Positions 52,928 to 61,795 of a stretch of DNA of 64,000 bases are shown here, in pieces. The DNA is from Pedobacter sp. MR2016-24 (GTDB taxonomy: Bacteria > Bacteroidota > Bacteroidia > Sphingobacteriales > Sphingobacteriaceae). The DNA is taken from positions 744,001 through 808,000 of the forward strand of contig NZ_JAPIVO010000002.1 of NCBI RefSeq assembly GCF_026239655.1. Reading direction: 5' to 3'. Every line of letters begins with the position of its first letter. Within the stretch, counting starts at the first letter, position 1. A program made the translations under genes and the position numbers. The notes beneath the pieces are model-generated. The model made no database searches. It had not been told where the DNA came from and saw only the letters and a list, made by a program, of their open reading frames with translations.

Positions 52928-52943
52928 TTTACCAAATGGTAAA
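52928..52943. promoter_or_regulatory. Crp-family palindrome, copy 2 (upstream of the SDR)
   Basis: TTTACCAAATGGTAAA, a perfect 16-base palindrome, 8 bases after the stop of the Crp/Fnr gene and 48 bases before the SDR start. Same sequence as the 52305 copy except one base. Confidence 0.6.
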
Positions 52944-52991
52944 TGATTTCCTGTTTCTAAAGGCCAATTTTGATTCATAAAAAAAATAGGA

Positions 52992-53729
52992 ATGAAATCA
53001 GTATTGATCACAGGAGCCAATAAAGGAATTGGCTTAGCAACAGCAAAACAACTTTCAAAAGAAGGGTTTTTCATTTATCTGGGAAGCAGAGATATTGAAA
53101 AAGGAAAGACTATCGTAAAGGAATTAAGCGATGATGGATTTGAAAATATCAGGACGATTGAGATTGACGTTACCCAACCTGATACGATTTTGTCGGCCAA
53201 AACGATCATTGAACAGGAAAAGGGGAGTTTAGATATCCTGATTAACAATGCAGGCATCAGCGGAATTCTGCCTCAAAATGCCCTGGAGACTTCAGCTGAC
53301 CATTACAATGAAGTATTTGATGTCAATTTGTATGGTGTGGTTCGTGTTACTCAATCCTTTATACCCTTATTGCAGCAGTCGGCCGAACCAAGAATTGTAA
53401 ATGTAAGTACAAGTGTAGGCTCGTTGTCGTTACAAAGCGATGCAAACTGGCCTGCATATGACTATGCAAAATACGCAATTTATGCTTCCTCAAAAGCGGC
53501 AATGAATATGTATACAGTGCACCTGGCTTACGAATTGCGTGATACTGCTTTTAAGATAAATGCGGTTTGCCCGGGTTATACAAAAACCGACTTTACCGGA
53601 CAGCATGGAGGCGATGTTGAAATAGCAGCAAAACGCATCATTCATTACGCGTTAATTGATCAAAACGGACCAACAGGTAAGTTTTTTAGCGAAGAGACCA
53701 ATCCGGACACGGGAGAAATTCCCTGGTAA
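52992..53729 (+). CDS. Short-chain dehydrogenase/reductase (SDR)
   Basis: 245 residues. TGANKGIG cofactor loop, INNAGISG, catalytic Ser in VSTSVGSL and Tyr/Lys in YASSK, and a C-terminus KFFSEETNPDTGEIPW. NAD(P)H-dependent carbonyl reductase type with unknown substrate. Encoded 71 bases downstream of a Crp/Fnr regulator and likely controlled by it through the palindrome at 52928. Confidence 0.92.
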   Translation: MKSVLITGANKGIGLATAKQLSKEGFFIYLGSRDIEKGKTIVKELSDDGFENIRTIEIDVTQPDTILSAKTIIEQEKGSLDILINNAGISGILPQNALETSADHYNEVFDVNLYGVVRVTQSFIPLLQQSAEPRIVNVSTSVGSLSLQSDANWPAYDYAKYAIYASSKAAMNMYTVHLAYELRDTAFKINAVCPGYTKTDFTGQHGGDVEIAAKRIIHYALIDQNGPTGKFFSEETNPDTGEIPW

Positions 53730-53734
53730 GCTAC

Positions 53735-53992
53735 TCATTCAGTATCTATTGGCCTTTTATTAAAAATTCCCTTTAAATTACACTCAATACCTGAAGGTCT
53801 GAGCTCCTTTATCAGGGAGATGGTAATATCTTTACTGGCCTCAATCCGGAGTACTTTATCGCAATCAAACATATCGATTGACCATCCCATTACGCTGGAG
53901 AATGAATCCAGCGTAATTGATAGTTTTCCAAGATCCTGTGATGTACAAATATTCGTGTACATGATAATGATATAACCTTTTCCTGCTGACAT
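53735..53992 (-). CDS. Small HMA-like (ferredoxin-fold) protein without metal-binding CxxC
   Basis: 85 residues with a beta-alpha-beta-beta-alpha-beta pattern: GYIIIMYTNI, then LGKLSITLDSF, then IDMFDCDKVLRIEA, then ISLIKELRPSGIECNLKG. This looks like a heavy-metal-associated domain, but the CxxC pair is absent (only NICTSQD in the loop). Proteins of this type occur widely in Bacteroidota. An 11-bp perfect inverted repeat lies inside the frame. Starting at 53992 keeps the first strand. Confidence 0.55.
   Translation of the reverse strand: MSAGKGYIIIMYTNICTSQDLGKLSITLDSFSSVMGWSIDMFDCDKVLRIEASKDITISLIKELRPSGIECNLKGIFNKRPIDTE
53889..53917. repeat. Perfect hairpin inside the HMA-like gene
   Basis: ATTACGCTGGA (53889-53899) and TCCAGCGTAAT (53907-53917) with a 7-base loop. 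A strong stem inside coding sequence is unusual; it could be an mRNA element, or an inserted small element in a gene that tolerates it. Confidence 0.6.
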
Positions 53993-54245
53993 TAAGTTTT
54001 AATTTTTATCCGCCCAATCCCCGAGCACCTATGGGAAAGATTGAATTGTTCGTATAAACAAAGTTGCATATGAACAGTGACAGCCCTATGTCAGCAGTTA
54101 AAAAGAATCTTTTATCTGAAAAAGAACGATTCAGCTTGTTTATTGACATTCAATAGTCGCTTAAGCACTGGTGCATTTCAAAGCCTATTTTGTACACTTC
54201 CCCTTTTCAGTGATGTGTTGTATGCCTGATTAATTACATTTGTGC

Positions 54246-55271
54246 ATGTATCAGAATTATCAACTGAAATGGTCTTTCATTCTCATCGGTATCCTGGTGG
54301 TGGGTACTGGTCTGGTCAAGCTTTCCAGTTTTGAGACTTTCCATTTACTCCAGTATATTGGAAACGTTTTGTCTATTGTTTTTTCTGTTCTGATTTCCTG
54401 GCTCATTATTGCTTATTTCAAGCGGCATCATATTTTTAGCAGTGATAAGGTAAATGCTGTAGTGAGTATTGTGCTGTCTATTGCAGCACTGCTGGCTTTT
54501 ACTTATTTCATTTTAAACCATATTCCAACAAAGTTCTATTTGTCCGAACTTCCTTATGAACCTACATTTGCAGATTTAGTGCGGCGGGGAGTAGGGATAT
54601 TCTTTCTGACCATGATCTGTTATGTGGTGTACTCTACACTTTTTACCCACGATATCCTGCAGAAAACCAAACTGGAAAATGAGCAGTTTAAACAAGCGCA
54701 TCTGCGTGCACAATTGCATTCACTGCAGGAACAAATTAGTCCCCATTTCCTGTTCAACTCATTATCTACCTTGAAAACAATTACTCATGAAGCAGATACG
54801 AAACAGTTTGTGGTGCATCTGTCACATGTGTACCGCTACCTGCTCAGTATCAACAAACATCAAATTACACAGATAGCCGAAGAACTCAAATTTGTACATG
54901 CTTATCTTTATATCCTGCGTACCCGTTTTGAGCATGCACTGAAGGTTACTATTCAGATACCCGAACATTATAATGATTATTTAATTCCGCCACTGTCTGT
55001 ACAGTTACTGATCGAAAATGCCATCAAACATAATGTAGTCTCTCTTGATATGCCGCTGCATATAGAAATTTATGTGAATGATCAACAGGAATTGGTGGTA
55101 AATAATCCTTTCCAACCTAAAAACATACCAGTGGAGAGCACCAAAATGGGCTTAAAAAATATCAACGACCGTTACCGTTTACTTTTTAACCGGGAAATTG
55201 TAGTAGCGGAGACGGACACCGATTTCACTATTACCTTACCCCTGATCAGTCATGAAAGTTATCATCATTGA
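54246..55271 (+). CDS. LytS-type sensor histidine kinase
   Basis: 341 residues from ATG 54246; a TTG two codons before is less likely. Four membrane helices in the N-terminal 130 residues (FILIGILVVGTGLVKL; VLSIVFSVLISWLIIAYF; VVSIVLSIAALLAFTYFIL; IFFLTMICYVVYSTL), then the His_kinase domain with EQISPHFLFNSLSTL and an HATPase-type end (LIENAIKHNV, KMGLKNINDRY). It phosphorylates the LytTR regulator encoded next, whose start lies inside its 3' end (20-base overlap). Confidence 0.92.
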   Translation: MYQNYQLKWSFILIGILVVGTGLVKLSSFETFHLLQYIGNVLSIVFSVLISWLIIAYFKRHHIFSSDKVNAVVSIVLSIAALLAFTYFILNHIPTKFYLSELPYEPTFADLVRRGVGIFFLTMICYVVYSTLFTHDILQKTKLENEQFKQAHLRAQLHSLQEQISPHFLFNSLSTLKTITHEADTKQFVVHLSHVYRYLLSINKHQITQIAEELKFVHAYLYILRTRFEHALKVTIQIPEHYNDYLIPPLSVQLLIENAIKHNVVSLDMPLHIEIYVNDQQELVVNNPFQPKNIPVESTKMGLKNINDRYRLLFNREIVVAETDTDFTITLPLISHESYHH

Positions 55272-56010
55272 GGATGAGCCACGCACCGCGAAGGAGTTAA
55301 GTGGCATACTGGAAAATCTCGACAGTACTATTACAGTGCTGACCATACTTTCTTCAGTAGCGAGCGCAATCAAATGGTTTCAGGAAGAAACTCCGCCGGA
55401 CCTGATTTTTTCTGATATTCAACTGGGTGATGGCCTGAGTTTTGAAATTTTTAAAGCAGTACAGCTCAACGTTCCCATTGTCTTTTGCACGGCCTACGAT
55501 GAGTATGCCATTCATGCTTTTGAATCCAATAGTATCGATTACCTGCTAAAACCCCTGGAAGAAGAAATGGTAGAGCGGAGCCTGTTAAAATATAACCGCA
55601 TTAAAGACCATTATTCACCATCAGCTTACGGTGCCAGCCTCAATAAGGTACTGGTGCAGCTGGACAGCAATTATAAACAATCTTTATTGGTGCATTACCG
55701 GGATAAGATTATTCCCGTGAAGGTTGCTGAACTGTGTTTTGTCTATGCCACTGCCGGTGTTACCACACTCAATACCACCACAGATCAGGAGTATACGGTA
55801 CCGTTCACTATCGATCAGCTGGAATCCATGCTTAATCCACAGCTTTTTTTCAGGGCTAACCGACAATTTATCATTAACCGTAATTCAATTCAGGATATTG
55901 AGCATTATTTCAACCGAAGGCTGTTCCTGAAATTACAATGTGATACCCCTGTAAAAATTATAGTCAGTCGCCTCAAAGTCCAGGATTTCCTGCTATGGGT
56001 AGAGCAATAA
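55252..56010 (+). CDS. LytTR-family response regulator
   Basis: 252 residues: receiver domain (about 1-120, VIIIEDEPRTAKEL, DLIFSDIQLGDG with the acceptor Asp, and KP in YLLKPLE), linker, and LytTR DNA-binding domain (about 145-250: VHYRDKIIPVKVAELCFVYA, FFRANRQFIINRNSIQDIEH, KIIVSRLKVQDFL). It overlaps the LytS gene by 20 bases. The direct repeat at 56034-56067, directly downstream and before the efflux operon, fits its expected site geometry. Confidence 0.93.
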   Translation: MKVIIIEDEPRTAKELSGILENLDSTITVLTILSSVASAIKWFQEETPPDLIFSDIQLGDGLSFEIFKAVQLNVPIVFCTAYDEYAIHAFESNSIDYLLKPLEEEMVERSLLKYNRIKDHYSPSAYGASLNKVLVQLDSNYKQSLLVHYRDKIIPVKVAELCFVYATAGVTTLNTTTDQEYTVPFTIDQLESMLNPQLFFRANRQFIINRNSIQDIEHYFNRRLFLKLQCDTPVKIIVSRLKVQDFLLWVEQ

Positions 56011-56033
56011 ACCTTGGGCAGTTCAATACGCTT

Positions 56034-56067
56034 TTTGTACATCTCGTATATTCATTTGTCCATCTCG
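56034..56067 (+). promoter_or_regulatory. LytTR-type direct repeat before the RND operon
   Basis: TTTGTACATCTCG (56034-56046) and TTTGTCCATCTCG (56055-56067) differ at one base and are 21 bases apart start to start, the two-turn spacing of LytTR sites such as those of AgrA. A -7-like TATATTTA is at 56103-56110, 35 bases downstream. A single related half-site TTTGTACA lies at 54189, before lytS. Confidence 0.6.
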
Positions 56068-56168
56068 GTTCAATTACCCCCAAAATAGCCTTTTAAGGCC
56101 ACTATATTTAGATTTTTCAGCTCAATACCACGAATTAATGCGGGTAGAAAAGGACAATTTAAATAGAT

Positions 56169-57503
56169 ATGAATAAGAGACTATATTTTTTCGTTTTTGC
56201 ATTGCTTCCTATGGGGCTCTGTGCACAATCGTCATATACCTTAAAAACATGCATTGAATACGGGTTAAAAAATAACCGTACCAATGTAGTGTATGAGAAT
56301 GAAAAGAAGGCTGCCGATGCGAAGGCCAAAGAGGCACTGGCAGAATACTTACCAAAAATTGGTGTTACCGCGACATTGGATAACAACTTAAAAGTGCAGG
56401 AATCTATTATTCCTGCAGGTGTTTTCGGGCCGGAAGATATCAGGGTTGCCTTTAGCCAGAAGTATAATACCAATGGACTGGTACAGCTTGACCAGACTAT
56501 TTTCGATCAATCAATTTTAGTAGGCCTGAAGGCCAATAAGTATAATAAACAGCAGGCCGATCTGAATATCAAGCAGAACCAGGAAACAATTATTTATAAT
56601 ATCAGCAATGCCTATTACCAGATCTATGTTTATCGCGAGCAACTGGCATTATTACGTGAAAACCTCCAGACCTACCTGAAGCAAATTGATATTTCCGCTC
56701 TGCAGGTAAAAAAAGGGGTAACGCTGAAAAAGGACCTGGATAAGGTTACCGTAGATTATAACAATGCCCTCTCGCAGATCCGTGTTGCGGAGAGTAACCT
56801 GATCCTGGCACAAAATCAACTCAAATATGAAATGGGTTATCCCATTAGCGAACAATTAGCGGTGGATAGCATATCTCAGCAGGATGTATTGCCGCAGGTG
56901 GCCAATACTACTCAGAATCCGGATTTCACTGTCATCAACCGTACAGATTACCAGCTTTCTGAAGTGAATGCGCGGCTACTGGAAATAGATCAGAGCAGAC
57001 TGAAGTCTGGCTGGCTACCAAAATTAAGCGCCTATGCCAAGTATGGTGCAAATGGCTTTGGAAATACCCTGGGGCCTGCAGTAAAGGAATTAAATAGTTA
57101 TTCTGCGGTAGGCCTGAAGTTAAATATACCGCTGTTCGACTTTTTTAAACGCAATGCCCAGTACAACCAGGCGAAGTATAAAAGCATTAATGCAGTGGAG
57201 AACATGAAAGTGGATGCCGGAAAATATGAACTGGAATACGAAAATGCCAAAACAAAACTGATCAAAGCGCAAAGCAGTCTGGAGAACGACCAGCGTAATA
57301 TCGTATTGGCACAATCTGTATTTACGGTGACTGATTTGCAGTATAAAAAAGGTGTTGAAACCCTTACAGAATGGTTAAATGCCCAGAGTGCTATTCAGGA
57401 TGCTCAAAATACTTATCTCAATTCACTCTATAGTTTTTTGCAGGCTAAACTGGACCTCGAAAAAGCTGCCGGAAGTCTTAAAACATTTTATACATCACTC
57501 TAA
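56169..57503 (+). CDS. TolC-family outer-membrane efflux protein
   Basis: 444 residues with a signal peptide (FVFALLPMGLCAQ). Two OEP repeat halves: SYTLKTCIEYGLKNNRTNVV, then LAEYLPKIGVTATLDNNLKV, and second half with LNIPLFDFFKRNAQYNQAKY and KKGVETLTEWLNAQSAIQDA. First gene of a TolC-adaptor-RND operon. It would be the outer-membrane exit duct. Substrate unknown. Confidence 0.92.
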   Translation: MNKRLYFFVFALLPMGLCAQSSYTLKTCIEYGLKNNRTNVVYENEKKAADAKAKEALAEYLPKIGVTATLDNNLKVQESIIPAGVFGPEDIRVAFSQKYNTNGLVQLDQTIFDQSILVGLKANKYNKQQADLNIKQNQETIIYNISNAYYQIYVYREQLALLRENLQTYLKQIDISALQVKKGVTLKKDLDKVTVDYNNALSQIRVAESNLILAQNQLKYEMGYPISEQLAVDSISQQDVLPQVANTTQNPDFTVINRTDYQLSEVNARLLEIDQSRLKSGWLPKLSAYAKYGANGFGNTLGPAVKELNSYSAVGLKLNIPLFDFFKRNAQYNQAKYKSINAVENMKVDAGKYELEYENAKTKLIKAQSSLENDQRNIVLAQSVFTVTDLQYKKGVETLTEWLNAQSAIQDAQNTYLNSLYSFLQAKLDLEKAAGSLKTFYTSL

Positions 57504-57583
57504 ACTGGAGACCATCATAAGCTTATAATTAGCAATGAACAGCTTGTGACAGCTTCATCACCTTAAAAACAAATATTAAACTA

Positions 57584-58642
57584 ATGAAAACAAAATACAT
57601 CGTAGGTCTGATTGTCGTGGTCATTATCGGACTCATCATCTTTAAGCTTGCAGCCAACAAGAGTAAACTAAGCGAAAAGGAAAAACCTACCCAGGATAGT
57701 GTGGTACGGATACCTGTAAAAGTTTCGGCAGTTAAAGAGGAACTACAAGAAATCAATTTGAAAAAGACCGGTAACCTGGCGCCTTTCAAAGAAGCCAAAG
57801 TATTATCTACTGTAGGCGGTACCATACTGGAGCTTCGGTTTAAATTAGGAGACCATGTAACTGAAGGTCAGATTTTAGCTGTCATGGATACACGTTTGAT
57901 GCAGCTTGATTTGCAAAAAGCGCAGACCAATGCTGCTAAATTGCGCCGTGATCTGAATAATTATACAGAATTGCTGCAGGGGCAGGCAGCTACCCAGGAA
58001 AAGGTAGATGAGATCAGACAGAATTACCTGGATGCGACCAATCAGGTGAGTCAGGTGAAAAAACAAATTGCTGACGCAGCTATCAAAGCACCGACCAGCG
58101 GAACGATAGCAGATAAACCTTTAGAGCAAGGTGTTTTTGCCAATGCCGGAGCAGAGATTGCTACTATTGTCAACCTGTCACAAGCTAAAGTTCAGCTTAA
58201 CCTTACTGAAACGGAAGTTTATCAGGCCAGACAGGGCCAGCAGGTAAAGATCACCACAGATGTTTATCCCGGTCAGGTGTTCAATGGTAAAATTACCTTT
58301 ATCAGTCCGCAGGCAGACGAAACGCATAACTACAGGATCGAAATCCTGGCAGACAATAAAGAAAGCTCCCTGCTGCGTTCAGGAACCTTTGTATATGCCG
58401 ACTTCTCCAGAAAAACTACCCAGAAAGTATTGTCTATACCCAGAGAATCACTTACAGAAAGTATCAAAGATGCTTCGGTATATGTGGTGGAGAATAATGT
58501 GGTTCGCCAGAAAGCTATCAAAACAGGTATAGAGATGGGCGACATGATACAGGTGATCAGCGGATTAAATAAAGGTGAGATCGTAGTTACATCCGGACAG
58601 ATCAATCTTAAGGATGGTTCACAGATAAGTATTTCCAAATAA
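57584..58642 (+). CDS. RND efflux periplasmic adaptor (membrane fusion protein)
   Basis: 352 residues: N-terminal membrane anchor (IVGLIVVVIIGLIIFKLA), lipoyl/barrel-sandwich halves (VLSTVGGTILELRFKLGDHV and IKAPTSGTIADKPLEQGVFA), short alpha-hairpin (AATQEKVDEIRQNYLDATNQ), beta-barrel (ETEVYQARQGQQVKITTDVY) and membrane-proximal domain (YVVENNVVRQKAIKTGIEMG). It links the RND pump to TolC. No lipobox cysteine. Confidence 0.92.
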   Translation: MKTKYIVGLIVVVIIGLIIFKLAANKSKLSEKEKPTQDSVVRIPVKVSAVKEELQEINLKKTGNLAPFKEAKVLSTVGGTILELRFKLGDHVTEGQILAVMDTRLMQLDLQKAQTNAAKLRRDLNNYTELLQGQAATQEKVDEIRQNYLDATNQVSQVKKQIADAAIKAPTSGTIADKPLEQGVFANAGAEIATIVNLSQAKVQLNLTETEVYQARQGQQVKITTDVYPGQVFNGKITFISPQADETHNYRIEILADNKESSLLRSGTFVYADFSRKTTQKVLSIPRESLTESIKDASVYVVENNVVRQKAIKTGIEMGDMIQVISGLNKGEIVVTSGQINLKDGSQISISK

Positions 58643-58653
58643 AATCAGCAGCA

Positions 58654-61600
58654 ATGTCAATAACCGAAATTGCCGTTAAACGGCCTTTATTAATTGTAGT
58701 GATTTTCACTGTGCTGTTTATATTTGGCGCAAGATCCTACTTCAGTTTAAATTATAACCTGCTTCCCAAGCTGGAAGTGCCCACCGTTTCTGTCACCACC
58801 ACTTATCCCGGTGCAGCAGCAGCGGAGGTAGAAACTTCCGTAACCAAGAAACTGGAAGATGCTTTCGCTGCTGTGGAAGGTCTTGATAAAATTTCTTCTA
58901 CTTCACAAGAGGGGGTATCCAGTATTGTTGTTGCATTGAAAAGTGGTACAGATGTAGATCAGGCCGAGCGTGATATACAACGTAAGGCAGATCAGGCACA
59001 AAACGATCTACCGGATGATGTAGATAAACCACTCGTCAACAAAGTGAACCTTGAAGAATCGCCCGTAATCAAGGCCGGTGTAACATCAACCATGGCACCC
59101 AGAGATTTATACGATTTTGTCGACAAACAACTCTTGCCCATATTGCAGAATGTGACAGGTGTTGGGCAGGTAAACATCATTGGTGGCGATGAAAGGCAGA
59201 TCCAGGTGAATATCGACCAGGAAAAACTCAAAGCTTACGGCCTCGCCATTGGTCAGGTAACGGATGCGCTCCGTAATGCCAACCAATCTTTTCCAGCGGG
59301 CAGTATTGAAACGCGCGACCAGAAACTGTCCATTCGTTTTGACGCCAATGTAACCTCTATTGAAGAGGTACGCGGACTGATCGTGATGCAGCAGCCCAAA
59401 GCGGGGAGTGTTTATCTGCGTGATATTGCAGAGGTAGTAGATGCAACTGCAAAAACCACCGCTATTAACCATATCAACGGGATCCCTTCCATCGGTGTGC
59501 AGATCATCAAACAAAGTGATGCCAATGCAGTAAATGTGAGCGAGCAGGTGAAAGCCAAATTTGATGAGATACAGGCACAATATAAAGCCAATGCGATTAA
59601 GTTTACGGTGTCTTCTGACCAGAGTGAGTATACCTTAAAATCCGCAGATGCGGTGATGGAAGACCTTGGCCTGGCTGTAGTGATCGTAGGAATTGTAATG
59701 CTTGCTTTTTTGCACAGTTTCAGAAGTTCCATGTTCGTGCTGGTGGCATTGCCCTCATCCATCATACCCACATTTATCATCATGTACTTTCTGGGCTTCT
59801 CCCTTAACCTGATGACCCTCATGGCAATGTCGCTGGTAGTGGGAATCCTGGTGGATGACTCTATTGTGGTGCTGGAGAATATTTACCGGCATTTGGAAAT
59901 GGGCTCCGACAGAAAAAAGGCCGCTCTTGATGGCCGTAGTGAGATTGGCTTTACTGCCCTGGCCATCACCCTGGTGGATGTGGTAGTGTTTCTGCCCATT
60001 GCTTTCTCAGGCGGTATTATTGGTTCCCTGTTACAGGAATTCTCACTGGTAGTAGTATTTTCTACCTTAATGAGTCTGTTTGTATCTTTTACGGTAACAC
60101 CTTTACTGGCCAGCAGGTTCGGCAGGATTGAAGAGATGAACGAACATACCCTATGGGGGAAAATCAATATTGGATTTGAAAATTTTATTGATAAAGTTAA
60201 AGGCGGGTATGGCAGTGCACTGGCTGTTATATTACACAAAAAGAGATGGCTTTTGGGTGGAGTTATCCTGCTGATTATCGGCTCAATAACGCTCATCCCC
60301 TTCGGCTTTATCGGCGCTGCATTTATGCCTTCCGCAGATCAGGGAGAATTATTAATTAAACTGGAACTGGCTCCATCTGCGACCATTTATCAGACCAATA
60401 TGGTGACGCAGGAAGCAGAGCAAATGATTAAAGAAGATCCTGCAGTAGTGCGAACCTTCTCCAGTATCGGTTTTGTCAGCGGCGGCGTGGCTGGTGCAGG
60501 TAATAACGCCAATCTGGCTGAAATCACAGTTACCCTGAAGGACAAAAAAGAAAGAAGTTTATCGGCCGAGGAATTTGGTAACGATATGCAGAAAAAGCTC
60601 AGCAAGGTCATACCAGGGGTGAAAATTACCGCTGCACCTACTTCATTAGTGGGCGGCGCCACAGCAGCACCCATCCAGATTGCCATTAAAGGCATTGATC
60701 TGAAAGCTATCCGCAAGGTAGCTGAGGATTACCAGAAACTTGTTGCGTCTGTACCCGGTACCCGTTTTGTGCAGTTATCTGTTAAAAATCAGAAACAGCA
60801 GGTCGAGGTAAACCTGAACAGGGAAAAAATGACCTTGTTAGGCATCAATGCCAGTCAGGTGGGATCTGCACTGCAAAATGCTTTTACAGGAAACGATCAG
60901 AGTAAATTTAAGCAGGCAGGTAATGAATATGATATCCTGATTGGTCTGGATAGCTATGACAAATCAAATATTGATAATGTACGGAACCTGTCCTTTAGTA
61001 ACAACGACGGGCAGACCTTTGTACTGAGTCAGTTTGCTGAAGTAACAGAAGGTTTGGGAGAGAGTGTGCTGGAGCGGAGTGACCGTCTAAATTCCATTAC
61101 GGTAAATGCGAATGTGGCCGGCAGGCCATCGGGCTCAATTTCCAAAGATATCAGAGCTAAGGAAAGCCAGATTAAACTGCCTGCTGGCGTAAGTATAGAA
61201 TACCTTGGAGATGCAAAAAATCAGGGTGATGCATTTGGCAGTCTGGGATTTGCGCTGGTAGTTGCTATAGTGCTCGTTTACCTGATTATGGTAGCGCTGT
61301 ATGAAAATGCGATTTATCCTTTTGTGGTACTGTTTTCTATTCCTGTGGCACTGATTGGTGCTTTACTGGCACTGGCACTAACGATGGATACCCTGAATGT
61401 TTTCTCTATTATTGGAATGATCATGTTATTGGGGCTGGTTTCTAAAAATGCCATCCTGATTGTAGATTTTACCAATCAGCTTAAAAGCGAAGGACATGGT
61501 GTGGAAGAAGCACTCCTGGAGGCAGGAAAAGAAAGGCTGAGACCGATATTAATGACAACACTGGCCATGATTTTAGGGATGTTGCCGATCGCTCTTGCCA

Positions 61601-61779
61601 GTGGTGCGGGAGCCGAGATCAAAAATGGTATGGCCTGGGTAATTATTGGGGGACTAACCAGTTCAATGATCCTTACCTTATTTGTGGTGCCTTCCATGTA
61701 TCTCATTATAGATAAGTTGATTGCAAAATTTTCTCATAAAAAGGGTGAAAAACAGCTATTGCTGGAAGCCCATAATTAA
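58654..61779 (+). CDS. RND-family multidrug efflux permease (AcrB/MexB type)
   Basis: 1041 residues, twelve membrane helices around two large periplasmic loops. Starts MSITEIAVKRPLLIVVIFTV; the proton-relay Asp pair is in VVGILVDDSIVVLENIYRHL, and the paired Lys of TM10 in GLVSKNAILIVDFTNQL. The pore and porter domains include DLYDFVDKQLLPILQNVTGV and NREKMTLLGINASQVGSALQ. It uses proton flow to export drugs, detergents or metabolites. It follows the adaptor by 11 bases. It is not obviously of the heavy-metal (CusA) type. Confidence 0.95.
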   Translation: MSITEIAVKRPLLIVVIFTVLFIFGARSYFSLNYNLLPKLEVPTVSVTTTYPGAAAAEVETSVTKKLEDAFAAVEGLDKISSTSQEGVSSIVVALKSGTDVDQAERDIQRKADQAQNDLPDDVDKPLVNKVNLEESPVIKAGVTSTMAPRDLYDFVDKQLLPILQNVTGVGQVNIIGGDERQIQVNIDQEKLKAYGLAIGQVTDALRNANQSFPAGSIETRDQKLSIRFDANVTSIEEVRGLIVMQQPKAGSVYLRDIAEVVDATAKTTAINHINGIPSIGVQIIKQSDANAVNVSEQVKAKFDEIQAQYKANAIKFTVSSDQSEYTLKSADAVMEDLGLAVVIVGIVMLAFLHSFRSSMFVLVALPSSIIPTFIIMYFLGFSLNLMTLMAMSLVVGILVDDSIVVLENIYRHLEMGSDRKKAALDGRSEIGFTALAITLVDVVVFLPIAFSGGIIGSLLQEFSLVVVFSTLMSLFVSFTVTPLLASRFGRIEEMNEHTLWGKINIGFENFIDKVKGGYGSALAVILHKKRWLLGGVILLIIGSITLIPFGFIGAAFMPSADQGELLIKLELAPSATIYQTNMVTQEAEQMIKEDPAVVRTFSSIGFVSGGVAGAGNNANLAEITVTLKDKKERSLSAEEFGNDMQKKLSKVIPGVKITAAPTSLVGGATAAPIQIAIKGIDLKAIRKVAEDYQKLVASVPGTRFVQLSVKNQKQQVEVNLNREKMTLLGINASQVGSALQNAFTGNDQSKFKQAGNEYDILIGLDSYDKSNIDNVRNLSFSNNDGQTFVLSQFAEVTEGLGESVLERSDRLNSITVNANVAGRPSGSISKDIRAKESQIKLPAGVSIEYLGDAKNQGDAFGSLGFALVVAIVLVYLIMVALYENAIYPFVVLFSIPVALIGALLALALTMDTLNVFSIIGMIMLLGLVSKNAILIVDFTNQLKSEGHGVEEALLEAGKERLRPILMTTLAMILGMLPIALASGAGAEIKNGMAWVIIGGLTSSMILTLFVVPSMYLIIDKLIAKFSHKKGEKQLLLEAHN

Positions 61780-61795
61780 TATTCAGCTACTCTAT

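Noticed and set aside
54235-54242. TACATTTG as the promoter of the LytS gene
   Set aside because: It is too close to the start codon for a leader and has no -33 element at 19-20 bases; probably chance.
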